From Lachnospiraceae bacterium (GTDB lineage: Bacteria > Bacillota > Clostridia > Lachnospirales > Lachnospiraceae): a DNA stretch of 35,323 nt. The translations under genes were made by a program, and so were the position numbers. Position 1 is the stretch's first letter. Each line of letters starts with the position of its first letter. The notes under the pieces are model-generated. The model was not told the DNA's origin. It worked only from the letters and a program-made list of their open reading frames with translations, and searched no databases. The stretch spans positions 15,608 to 50,930 of the forward strand of contig JAQVCW010000027.1 in assembly GCA_028689585.1 (NCBI GenBank), given 5' to 3'. Positions 1-6,961 of this stretch are shown piece after piece.

Positions 1-144
1 CTCCCTCAAGAACCGTCCCTCCCTCAAGAACCGTCCCTCCCTCAAGAACCGTCCCTCCCTCAAGAACCGTCCCTCCCTCAAGAACCGTCCCTCCCTCAAG
101 AACCGTCCCTCCCTCAAGAACCGTCCCTCCCTCAAGAACCGTCC
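1..144. repeat. 18-bp tandem repeat, 8 exact copies
   Basis: Eight perfect head-to-tail copies of CTCCCTCAAGAACCGTCC start at the first base of the window, so the array probably continues upstream. The GAACCGTCCC core matches one arm of the giant terminator hairpin at 5896-5970. The array may be an expansion of half of such a hairpin. No reading frame with gene-like context covers it. Confidence 0.95.
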
Positions 145-164
145 CCCCTCAGACCGGAAAATGT

Positions 165-193
165 TTGACAAATCAGCACAAATACCTTATGAT
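165..193 (+). promoter_or_regulatory. sigma-A promoter of the MarR gene
   Basis: A consensus -35 box TTGACA (165-170) is followed by a 17-base spacer and a -10 box TATGAT (188-193). It lies just downstream of the tandem repeat and 36 bases before the chosen MarR start. Confidence 0.8.
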
Positions 194-229
194 AGGAAAG
201 TTCACGAATTGAACTAATTGGAGGATGAT

Positions 230-712
230 ATGGGGGAAATGGAATGTGGGAAAGAAATCCTGAATAAAGAGGATGTCAAGGAACAGCTTCTGGATGCGTG
301 GCTGAAGCTTTCTTCCAGTATCAGCAATCACAGGCTGGTTTCGGGGGTATCTTTTAATGAGGCGTTGATCTGCAACATTTTATATAGACAGTACAGCCAG
401 GATCCGTCAGGGATGATGACGGCAACGGAATTGTGCCGCCAGACACATATTTTGAAATCCCAGATGAATGCCATTTTAACTTCGCTGGAAAAAAAGCATA
501 TGATTTTCCGGCAGCGGTCTGAAAATGACCGGAGACAGATTGAGGTGCGGATTGCGCCGGATCATCTGGAGGTGTACTATGAGAATCATGCACGTATTCT
601 GCAGTTGGTGAGCCGCCTGCTGGAGCGGATCAGTGAAAAGGAAGGGCTGAATGCGGCCCGGATGCTGAATTATCTGGCGGCGAGCTTTGAAGAAGTGATA
701 GAAGAAAAATAA
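230..712 (+). CDS. MarR family transcriptional regulator
   Basis: A 160-residue winged-helix protein of usual MarR length. The recognition helix region (TATELCRQTHILKSQMNAIL) is followed by the wing with the family-typical DRRQ motif. Such proteins are dimeric repressors or activators, often of efflux, stress or lipid genes. The frame opens at a TTG (218), but the ATG at 230 is a better start because GGAGG at 220-224 sits five bases before it. The DegV gene follows after 38 bases with no terminator, so the two are probably co-transcribed. The ligand and targets cannot be read from the sequence. Confidence 0.85.
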   Translation: MGEMECGKEILNKEDVKEQLLDAWLKLSSSISNHRLVSGVSFNEALICNILYRQYSQDPSGMMTATELCRQTHILKSQMNAILTSLEKKHMIFRQRSENDRRQIEVRIAPDHLEVYYENHARILQLVSRLLERISEKEGLNAARMLNYLAASFEEVIEEK

Positions 713-750
713 AAAGAAAAATAATAAAAAACAATAAGGAGAAAAATAGA

Positions 751-1605
751 ATGGCAATCAGAATACTGACCGATACGGCATCGGAATGCAGCAAAGAATA
801 TCAGACGGAAAAAGGGGTTACAATCATCCCCATGAGTCTTACCTACGGGGAGGAGACTCTGCAGGATGGAGTGGATATCAGTACGGCGGAGTTTTATCAT
901 AAGCTGGTGGGCGAAAAGGCAATTCCGGTTACCTCTCAGCCTTCGCCGGAGCTTTTTCTGAATGAGTTTGAGAAGGCGAAAGAAGCGGGAGACAGTGTGA
1001 TTGCAATTTTGCTGTCCAGTGCTCTCAGCGGCACGGTGCAAAGTGCCACTCTGGCAAAATCAATGGCGCATTATGATGAAATCTATATTGTGGATACGCT
1101 GAATGCTACGGCGGCCGGCCGGATTATGGTGGATGCGGCACTGATGTGGATAGAAGAGGGAAAAAATGCGGAGAAGATCGCCCGGGCGTTGGAAAAGCTG
1201 AAAGAGAGGGTGCGGGTGCTGGCCGTGATTGATACTCTGGAATATTTGTACAAGGGAGGCCGTCTGACAAAAGCGGAAGCGGGACTGGGGACATTGGCGA
1301 ATATTAAGCCGGTCATCACCCTGCAGGAGGGCCAGGTGAAAATCCTGTCCAAGGCGATGGGCCGGAAACGTGCTATGCGCCAGCTTATGGATCAGATGAA
1401 GCACAAACAGATTGACCGAAGATTTCCGGTTTATCTGATTTATTCTGAAAATAAAGAGAATTGTATCAATTTTCAAAGCAGTGCCGGAGAAAAAGGATTG
1501 CTGCCGGGAGAGGAGCCAATGCTGGAAATCGGGCCTACGATAGGTACTCATATCGGCGGAGGAGCTTTTGGTGTCGTATTTGTGGAACGCGGCGAAAAAG
1601 CATAA
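751..1605 (+). CDS. DegV family fatty-acid-binding protein
   Basis: A 284-residue protein of full DegV length. It has the N-terminal signature ILTDTASE, the TSQPSPE segment that lines the lipid pocket, and the LSSALSGTVQSA and EYLYKGGRL blocks typical of the family. DegV proteins bind a fatty acid between two domains; in Firmicutes relatives (FakB) they present it to a fatty-acid kinase. The start has a good AAGGAG site 11 bases upstream. Its place behind a MarR gene suggests lipid-responsive control, which is inference. No kinase (fakA) partner lies nearby. Confidence 0.93.
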   Translation: MAIRILTDTASECSKEYQTEKGVTIIPMSLTYGEETLQDGVDISTAEFYHKLVGEKAIPVTSQPSPELFLNEFEKAKEAGDSVIAILLSSALSGTVQSATLAKSMAHYDEIYIVDTLNATAAGRIMVDAALMWIEEGKNAEKIARALEKLKERVRVLAVIDTLEYLYKGGRLTKAEAGLGTLANIKPVITLQEGQVKILSKAMGRKRAMRQLMDQMKHKQIDRRFPVYLIYSENKENCINFQSSAGEKGLLPGEEPMLEIGPTIGTHIGGGAFGVVFVERGEKA

Positions 1606-1623
1606 AAGGTTTTGAATGATGAT

Positions 1624-1658
1624 ATCCCCCCCACGGGGTTGTGCGGGGGGATTTTTTC
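1624..1658 (+). terminator. Rho-independent terminator after degV
   Basis: An ATCCCCCC / GGGGGGAT stem with a short loop is followed by TTTTTT, 18 bases after the DegV stop codon. Its loop contains GGGTTGTGCGG, which recurs in the terminator at 2472-2528. Confidence 0.85.
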
Positions 1659-1824
1659 TGTTAGTATTTTAATTTGAAGCAGATAAGATTACCACCCCGA
1701 CCGGTGGTGAGCAGGCGGCAAATCGCTGCGCTGCATCCTGGCAGGGACGGCAGAGGTGCACTGAGACAGTAATCAGCAGAAGCAGCCGGCAAGCAGGTCA
1801 AAAAGGACACACGGAGGATGGGAT

Positions 1825-2406
1825 ATGTTTGTAAATATTTTTTTGTTTGATGATTTTGATACACTGGATGCATTTGGACCGGCGGAGATATTTGGCAGTG
1901 TGCAGGAGCATTTTTATATCCGTTATATCTCCATGAACGGAGGCATTGTAAACAGCAGCCAGGGAGTCAAGGTGTGGACAGAACCGCTGAATCCGGATGA
2001 AATTGAGGATATTCTGATTTTGACAGGAGGCAGAGGAGTCAGAAGCTTTGTGCGCCTGGAAGAGAAAAATCTTCCCCTGCTGAAAAAGGCGGTGCAGGAG
2101 GCGGATCTGTGTCTGATGACGGAAAATGCTTCCGCTATTCTGGCCTCCAGCGGACTGCTGTTTCAGCGGCAGGTGGCGGATTATGATTACGATGAGAACT
2201 GGAAGCGGATGTTTACCGTAGGGATCACCCATGTGCCGAATGTGAGATGGCTGATGGACGGTAAATTTTATTCCTGCAGCAGCGCCATGGCCAGTCTGGA
2301 TATGGCTCTGGGAGTGATCGCTGATACCGTCGATATTGATGTGGCTTTACATGTGGCGGAGAAGATCGGCTGTGAGTGGGATCCGGAAAGTGAAGGCGTG
2401 AACTGA
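1825..2406 (+). CDS. DJ-1/PfpI family protein, nucleophile Cys apparently replaced
   Basis: A 193-residue single-domain protein. The N-terminus (FLFDDFDTLDAFGPAEIFG) matches the DJ-1/PfpI fold and keeps the conserved glutamate in GPAE. In relatives the nucleophile elbow reads CTGA about ten residues before GLL. Here the aligned stretch reads ENAS (TENASAILASSGLL), so glutamate occupies the cysteine position. A catalytic protease, glyoxalase or amidotransferase role is therefore doubtful, and a binding or sensing role is possible. A GGAGG site lies about six bases before the ATG. It stands between two terminators and looks monocistronic. Confidence 0.85.
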   Translation: MFVNIFLFDDFDTLDAFGPAEIFGSVQEHFYIRYISMNGGIVNSSQGVKVWTEPLNPDEIEDILILTGGRGVRSFVRLEEKNLPLLKKAVQEADLCLMTENASAILASSGLLFQRQVADYDYDENWKRMFTVGITHVPNVRWLMDGKFYSCSSAMASLDMALGVIADTVDIDVALHVAEKIGCEWDPESEGVN

Positions 2407-2418
2407 TGACCCCCTGGT

Positions 2419-2447
2419 TTGAAACGGTGCGGTAAGAAAAATATTAT
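2419..2447 (+). promoter_or_regulatory. promoter inside the 2407-2940 gap
   Basis: TTGAAA (2419-2424), a 17-base spacer and TATTAT (2442-2447) form a convincing sigma-A promoter. It lies right after the DJ-1-like gene and is preceded by ACCCCCTGG, a partial match to the palindrome found at three other promoters in this window. The only thing downstream before a terminator is about 75 bases. Confidence 0.5.
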
Positions 2448-2453
2448 ATTTAA

Positions 2454-2528
2454 TTTTAAAATATATCGATGAAAAATAGGAATGTCAACATGATCCCCTG
2501 GTGGGTTGTGCGGATATTCCTATTTTTT
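2454..2528 (+). ncRNA. candidate ~75-nt small RNA
   Basis: The transcript expected from the 2419-2447 promoter would run from about 2454 into the terminator at 2472-2528 and contains no reading frame of note. It could be an independent small RNA, or the promoter may be fortuitous and the hairpin may simply end the DJ-1-like gene. Confidence 0.3.
2472..2528 (+). terminator. Rho-independent terminator, 12-bp stem
   Basis: AAAAATAGGAAT (2472-2483) pairs perfectly with ATTCCTATTTTT (2516-2527) across a 32-base loop, and the right arm ends in a T run. The A-rich left arm makes it potentially bidirectional. Confidence 0.85.
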
Positions 2529-2835
2529 AAATGTGTAGATTGAAAAAAAGCATTTTACGGAAGAAAAATAATTGAAGAAGAAAAACAGTATGCCAGAATG
2601 AGAAAATCTTCCGGGCAGAGAACAGAAAAAGGACTGCTCCGGTGCCGTGAATGGTAAGCCTGCCATTCACAACCCATGCGGAGACATGGCATAACTGTGC
2701 AGAGCATGTCATGCGAAGCATGATGAACCTTGCAGCAAGAACGCAGGGGTGTTCTTGAATGTGGTGAGTTGTCACCGGGGGTGGGGGGATATCAGGAAGG
2801 AATCCCCCTTTGTTTCCCCGTATAAATTAGTGAGA
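2529..2835. other. intergenic stretch with a string of small hairpins
   Basis: No credible gene was found. Several small inverted repeats follow one another: GTGAATGG/CCATTCAC near 2650-2673, CATGCGAAGCATG at 2710-2722, AAGAAC/GTTCTT near 2738-2756 and GGTGA/TCACC near 2763-2776. The CATGCGAAGCATG part, together with GCAGCAAGAA nine bases later, recurs at 9881-9912, so part of this is a dispersed repeat. Confidence 0.5.
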
Positions 2836-2841
2836 ATTTTT

Positions 2842-2886
2842 TTACCCCCGGGGTGGCTTGCGGGATTTCATTGGCAGTGATATAAA
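2842..2886 (+). promoter_or_regulatory. palindromic operator and promoter of the FecCD-type ABC operon
   Basis: The palindrome ACCCCCGGGGT lies just before the -35 box TTGCGG (2858-2863). A 17-base spacer leads to TATAAA (2881-2886). The block TTTACCCCC-G-GGGTGGCTTGC differs by a single base from the one at 7831-7851, and a related palindrome occupies the same place at 8063-8077. This implies a shared transcription factor acting at the -35 region. G/C-tract dyads of this sort recall CsoR/RcnR-family metal-sensor operators, which is inference. Confidence 0.75.
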
Positions 2887-2940
2887 TGACGGGTATTGAA
2901 AATTCGGGTATTCGGATTAAAAAACAGAACAAAGGAAAAG

Positions 2941-4020
2941 ATGGAGAAAAGACAAATGGACAGAGGGAAAAAACATTTTAATCGGACGGAGCCGAATATG
3001 CCGCTGATTATTGCAATACTGGGGATTTTGGCTGTGGTGACCATGCTGCTGGCGATGGGGCTTGGCCCGGTATCTGTGACACCATGGAATACGGCAAAGA
3101 TTTTATTGAAACAAATCCCGGGGATCGGAAATGGAATTCAGGCTACCTGGGAACAGTTGGATCAGAATATCGTGCTGGGCTTAAGACTGCCACGTGTATG
3201 TCTGGGTATGGTAGTGGGAGCCTCCCTGGCAGTCTGCGGCGTGACCATGCAGGCGCTGGTCAGAAATAACCTGGCGGATCCGTTTATCCTGGGGGTGTCT
3301 TCCGGAGCTGCGGCGTTTGCTACACTGGGAATGCTGTTTGGCGCTTTTTCGTTTTTGGGAACCTATTCACTGTCCATCAGTGCTTTCATTGGATCTGCGA
3401 TTACGATTATCTTTGTATATATGATTTCCAGGGTTCGGGGACGGATTAATATCACACAATTGCTGCTTTCCGGTGTGGCGATTTCCATGATCATGGACGG
3501 TGTGACCAGTATCATCAAGCTGAGCGCGCCCAATGCCCTGGGGTTGCACAATGCGGAATTCTGGATGTCCGGCAGTCTGGCCGGCGCAAAGTGGGCTTAT
3601 CTGAAGCTTCCCTTTGGAGTGCTGATCTTATGTCTCGTTTTTTTGATGGCACATTATCGTGGCCTGAATCTGCTTTTGCTGGGAGATGAGAGCGCAGGCG
3701 CTCTGGGAGTAAATGTGCGGAGGCTGCAGAAGGAACTGGTGCTGGTGGCCTCACTGATGGCGGGTGTTACTATCGCAGTCAGCGGAACTATCGGTTTTAT
3801 CGGACTTATGGTACCCCACTTTACCCGGCTGCTGGTGGGGGGAGATCATAAAAAGGTACTGCCCATATCGGCACTTCTGGGCGGTATTCTGGTGGTCTGG
3901 GTGGATGTGGCGGCCAGGATGCTGATTGCTCCGGAGGAGCTGCCGGTAGGTATTCTGACTGCTGTAATCGGCGGCCCGATCTTTATATGGATGCTGAAAA
4001 AAAATAACCGGGAGAAGTAG
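2941..4020 (+). CDS. FecCD-type ABC transporter permease (iron-siderophore/haem/cobalamin)
   Basis: A hydrophobic protein of about 359 residues with the multi-helix FecCD architecture. Family signatures are RLPRVCLGMVVGASLAVCG, MQALVRNNLADPFILGVSSGA and the cytoplasmic GLMVPHFTRLL segment that contacts the ATPase. It is the membrane channel of a class II importer for iron chelates, haem or cobalamin. A TTG at 2896 opens the frame, but ATG 2941 has AAAGGA just upstream and follows the promoter at a sensible distance. The ATPase gene starts 13 bases after its stop and the binding protein comes third. The substrate cannot be told from sequence alone. Confidence 0.92.
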   Translation: MEKRQMDRGKKHFNRTEPNMPLIIAILGILAVVTMLLAMGLGPVSVTPWNTAKILLKQIPGIGNGIQATWEQLDQNIVLGLRLPRVCLGMVVGASLAVCGVTMQALVRNNLADPFILGVSSGAAAFATLGMLFGAFSFLGTYSLSISAFIGSAITIIFVYMISRVRGRINITQLLLSGVAISMIMDGVTSIIKLSAPNALGLHNAEFWMSGSLAGAKWAYLKLPFGVLILCLVFLMAHYRGLNLLLLGDESAGALGVNVRRLQKELVLVASLMAGVTIAVSGTIGFIGLMVPHFTRLLVGGDHKKVLPISALLGGILVVWVDVAARMLIAPEELPVGILTAVIGGPIFIWMLKKNNREK

Positions 4021-4033
4021 GAGGAACGGGAAG

Positions 4034-4807
4034 ATGCGGTTACGGGTAGAAAATTTAACCTATTCTTATGGAGATAAGGATGCAATAAACGGAGTGAGTC
4101 TGGAGGTAAATCAGGGGGAATTTGTCGGTCTGATCGGCCCCAATGGAAGCGGAAAATCCACGGTGCTGAAAAACATTTACCGGGGGCTGCAGCCGGATTC
4201 GGGAACCATTACAATGGACGGGGACAATCTGCTGAGGATGCCTTACCGGGAATCCGCATTGAAGATGGCAGTCGTAGGACAGGAGAATGATGTGCCGTTT
4301 GATTTTATGGCAGAGGAGATTGTGGCAATGGGACGCAGTCCGCACAAGAAGCTGTTTGATGCGGATAACGCTCAGGATAAAAAAATTGTTCATCATTCCC
4401 TGGAGCATGTAGGAATGGAAAAAATGGCCAAAAGAAATTATCTGCGTTTGTCAGGAGGCGAAAAGCAGCGTGTCATTATTGCAAGGGCGGTGGCGCAGGA
4501 AAGTGATTTCTATATTCTGGATGAGCCTACGAATCACCTGGATATCAGTTATCAGATGCAGATATTTGATTTTATGAAACGTCTGGAAAATGTAACGGTA
4601 CTTTCTGCAATCCATGATCTGAATATGGCGGCATTGTACTGCGACCGGATCTATGTGCTGCAGGAAGGGAAAGTAGTTCTTTCCGGAACACCGGATGAGG
4701 TTCTGACCGAAGAGAACATCTATCAGGTATATGGAGTGAAAAGCTCCGTGGTAAAACATCCGATAACAGGCAGGAGAGCAATTACATTTCTGCCTGCGGG
4801 AATATAA
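4034..4807 (+). CDS. FecE/BtuD-type ABC transporter ATP-binding protein
   Basis: A 257-residue ATPase with Walker A GPNGSGKST, signature LSGGEKQR and Walker B YILDEPTNHLD, followed by the H-loop in AIHDLNMAAL. It drives the permease encoded immediately upstream and is read from a GTAGGAGG site. The length and the single nucleotide-binding domain are normal for FecE/BtuD proteins. It is the second gene of the permease - ATPase - binding-protein operon. Confidence 0.94.
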   Translation: MRLRVENLTYSYGDKDAINGVSLEVNQGEFVGLIGPNGSGKSTVLKNIYRGLQPDSGTITMDGDNLLRMPYRESALKMAVVGQENDVPFDFMAEEIVAMGRSPHKKLFDADNAQDKKIVHHSLEHVGMEKMAKRNYLRLSGGEKQRVIIARAVAQESDFYILDEPTNHLDISYQMQIFDFMKRLENVTVLSAIHDLNMAALYCDRIYVLQEGKVVLSGTPDEVLTEENIYQVYGVKSSVVKHPITGRRAITFLPAGI

Positions 4808-4901
4808 AATAAGCGCAATCATGTAAAGCAATGCAGGAAACAGCAGTGCAGAAAACGCGAGGGTGCCGTCAGTGCATGGGCATTGAACAACAAGGAAAAC
4901 A

Positions 4902-4929
4902 GAGGTGGTTATCAAATCATGGTCACCTC
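4902..4929 (+). promoter_or_regulatory. small hairpin before the binding-protein gene
   Basis: GAGGTG (4902-4907) and CACCTC (4924-4929) form a six-base-pair stem about a dozen bases before the AGGAGGG ribosome binding site of the next gene. The 147-base spacer it lies in holds no gene. It may stabilise a processed mRNA end or tune translation of the binding protein. Confidence 0.4.
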
Positions 4930-4954
4930 ACAACAAACAACAGGAGGGTATGAA

Positions 4955-5896
4955 ATGAAGAATTTAGTAGGTAAGGCAGCGGCGGTGGCCCTGTCAGCGG
5001 TAATGGCAGTATCTTTTGGCAGTGCTGCTTTTGCAGCAGAAGGCTATCCGGTTACGGTGGACAATTATGGAAGAGAAGTAACAATCGCGGATAAGCCGGA
5101 AAAAGTACTGACGCTTGGGCCGAACTGTACGGAACTGTTTGCGGCACTGGGACTGTCTGACCTGGTGGTGGGACGTTCCCTGATCAATCACAGCCGGGGA
5201 CCGCTGGATGAATATGCAGATAAGGTAAATGCGATTCCGGAGCTGAATTATTCCAGTGCGACCAGAGAGGCGATCATTTCCAGCGGAGCAGATTTTATCT
5301 ATGCTCTGGACTGGGAGATCGGCGATGAGGGCTGCAATATTGATGAAGTGGGCCAGTATGGCATGGATGTCTATGTAAATTCAGCTACCACACTGGAAGA
5401 ACAGTATCAGGAAATCTCCGATATTGGGAAAATCTTTGATATCGAGGACACGGCAGCGGCATTTGTACAGGATCAGAAGGACCGTATTGCAGCAGTACAG
5501 GAGAAACTGGCGGATCAGGAACCTCTGAATGTCCTGATTTATGACAGCGGAAATGACGGTGTCTTCACCTGCGCCGGCACCAATTTTGAATCCCTGCTGG
5601 TGGGACTGGCTGGCGGCCGCAACATTTTTGAAGACCTGACAGAAAAACAGTGGGTAACGGTCAGCTATGAAGAAGTGCTTGCGCGAAATCCGGATCTGAT
5701 CCTGATTCATGATTACGACTCTCCTTCCGTAGAAGAAAAGATCGCGGAGATTAAGTCCAATCCTACGTTAGCACAACTGGATTGTGTGAAAAATGAACGT
5801 TTTGGCATCATTACACTGGAAAGTGTACTTCCGGGAGACCGCATGGCTTATGCGGTAGAAACAATGGCAAAAGATTTTTACCCGGACGTTTTCTGA
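4955..5896 (+). CDS. FepB/BtuF-type ABC substrate-binding protein without lipobox
   Basis: A periplasmic-binding-protein-like subunit of about 313 residues, of the helical-backbone class that serves FecCD importers (VTVDNYGREVTIADKPEKVL, then the TELFAALGL and ADFIYALD blocks). An upstream ATG at 4883 opens the frame, but ATG 4955 follows AGGAGGG and starts a clear signal peptide (MKNLVGKAAAV..., likely cleavage AFA-AEG near residue 27). Unusually for a Gram-positive binding protein there is no lipobox cysteine, so the mature protein would lack a lipid anchor. It is last in its operon and is followed by a very strong terminator. Confidence 0.9.
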   Translation: MKNLVGKAAAVALSAVMAVSFGSAAFAAEGYPVTVDNYGREVTIADKPEKVLTLGPNCTELFAALGLSDLVVGRSLINHSRGPLDEYADKVNAIPELNYSSATREAIISSGADFIYALDWEIGDEGCNIDEVGQYGMDVYVNSATTLEEQYQEISDIGKIFDIEDTAAAFVQDQKDRIAAVQEKLADQEPLNVLIYDSGNDGVFTCAGTNFESLLVGLAGGRNIFEDLTEKQWVTVSYEEVLARNPDLILIHDYDSPSVEEKIAEIKSNPTLAQLDCVKNERFGIITLESVLPGDRMAYAVETMAKDFYPDVF

Positions 5897-5970
5897 AAAA
5901 GGGGACGGCGGGAAGAGGGGACGGTTCCTGGGAAAAAAGGAACCGTCCCCCCTTCCCGTCCCCTTTTTTT
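5896..5970 (+). terminator. giant hairpin terminator with GGGGACGG repeats
   Basis: Two nested GGGGACGG arms (AAAAAGGGGACGG... and GAGGGGACGGTTCC) pair with GGAACCGTCCCC and CTTCCCGTCCCCTTTTT to give a stem of roughly 30 base pairs with few mismatches and a 10-base loop, ending in seven T residues. It begins at the stop codon of the binding-protein gene. The motif GAACCGTCCC is also the core of the tandem array at 1-144. Confidence 0.95.
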
Positions 5971-5973
5971 CTC

Positions 5974-6002
5974 TTGACAGAAACCGCAATCAGTGCTAAC
6001 TT
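5974..6002 (+). promoter_or_regulatory. promoter of the FMN-riboswitch operon
   Basis: TTGACA (5974-5979) plus a 17-base spacer and TAACTT (5997-6002) lie directly before the riboswitch aptamer. The -35 box is consensus and the -10 box is weak. Confidence 0.6.
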
Positions 6003-6020
6003 TATATTAGCAAATTGAAT

Positions 6021-6155
6021 ACGAACTTCGGGGCAGGGTGCAATTCCCTACTGGCGGTATAGTCCGCGAACCTTTAAGTAGGCCGATTTGGTGACTGTGG
6101 CAGCGTGTCGCAGAATTCCAAAACCAACAGTACAGTCTGGATGAGAGAAGTCAGT
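6021..6155 (+). promoter_or_regulatory. FMN riboswitch (RFN element)
   Basis: The highly conserved RFN blocks are visible: ACTTCGGGGCAGGGTG, CGGTATAGTCCGCGAACC and, at the 3' side, CAGTCTGGATGAGAGAAGT. The first and last blocks pair (ACTTC with GAAGT) as helix P1. FMN binding normally shuts off riboflavin synthesis or uptake genes. It precedes ribU, which fits. Confidence 0.95.
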
Positions 6156-6237
6156 TTTATATGAATTGATTATTTTCCATATGCGGAATCGACAGAGAGC
6201 GGTGGCATGGGAAGTGATCATCATCTTAGAACATTGA

Positions 6238-6273
6238 GGAACCGGAGAGCAGCATTTCCAGTTCCTTTTTTTA
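6238..6273 (+). terminator. riboswitch expression-platform terminator
   Basis: GGAACCGGA pairs with TTCCAGTTCC (one internal mismatch) and is followed by seven T residues. It sits between the FMN aptamer and ribU, so FMN-bound RNA would end here and transport genes would be off when flavin is abundant. Confidence 0.8.
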
Positions 6274-6343
6274 TACCTACTTTCCCAGTCGCTCAATTTG
6301 CAATAAATAAAGCGAATGCCGGATTACGGCGGAAAGGATTCTT

Positions 6344-6961
6344 ATGAAAGAGAGAACAAATTTAAAAGTGCTGGTGGCTACGGCCATGCTGGCAGCGGTA
6401 GCAGGGGTGCTGATGAGTCTGGAGATTTCCATTCCATTTATGCCTCCGTTTTACAAACTGGATTTCAGTGATGTGCCTTCGATCATTGCATTATTTGCCT
6501 ATGGTCCGGCTTCCGGAGCGGCAGTGGAGGTACTGAAGATTTTGATCAAGCTGGTCACGGTGGGAACGAATACCGCCTACGTGGGAGAACTGGCGAACCT
6601 GATCGGCGTAGTGCTGTTTATTGTTCCGCTGTGGCTGGTATTTAAGAAAATGAACTGCACCAAAAAAGCGGCGAAGGTATCTTTGATGGTATCCGTTCCG
6701 GTGCGGATCGCATTTTCCTGCTGTGTCAACGCATTTATCACACTGCCGCTCTATGCAGCAGCGATGAACCTCTCCATGGATGCCGTAGTACAGATGGTGG
6801 GCAGCGTAAATCCCGCGATCACCAATCTGCCTACTTTCATTGTGCTGGCGACGATTCCGTTCAACCTTCTGAAAAATGTGCTGAATTGTGTGATCGGATA
6901 TGCTCTGTATGAGAGACTGTCCAACGTTCATGTATTTGAAAGGAGATTTGCAGAATCATGA
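6344..6961 (+). CDS. ribU: riboflavin ECF transporter S component RibU
   Basis: A 205-residue membrane protein of about six helices with the ECF S-component pattern: N-terminal MLAAVAGVLMSLEISIP, the PFYKLDFSDVPSIIALFAYGP segment and a C-terminal YALYERL. It binds riboflavin in the membrane and works with a shared energising module (EcfA, EcfA', EcfT), which is not encoded here. The FMN riboswitch upstream supports the substrate. The stop overlaps the next start as ATGA, so the creatininase-family enzyme is translationally coupled to it. Confidence 0.92.
   Translation: MKERTNLKVLVATAMLAAVAGVLMSLEISIPFMPPFYKLDFSDVPSIIALFAYGPASGAAVEVLKILIKLVTVGTNTAYVGELANLIGVVLFIVPLWLVFKKMNCTKKAAKVSLMVSVPVRIAFSCCVNAFITLPLYAAAMNLSMDAVVQMVGSVNPAITNLPTFIVLATIPFNLLKNVLNCVIGYALYERLSNVHVFERRFAES

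Noticed and set aside
1-144. CRISPR array or coding repeat at the window start
   Set aside because: Units are contiguous 18-mers with no spacers, and no start codon or ribosome binding site leads into a frame across them.
1687-1715. ACCACC/GGTGGT palindrome after the degV terminator as another copy of the shared operator
   Set aside because: The sequence and its position relative to a weak possible promoter (TTAGTA-17-TAAGAT) differ from the three matching operators, so I do not group it with them.
2527-2775. Minus-strand 82-codon frame in the 2407-2940 gap
   Set aside because: It has low-complexity Phe/Leu-rich content, overlaps several hairpins and a dispersed repeat, and has no recognisable family or ribosome binding site.
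4808-4954. Cobalamin riboswitch before the binding-protein gene
   Set aside because: No B12-box or other conserved riboswitch block is visible; only a six-base-pair hairpin is present.
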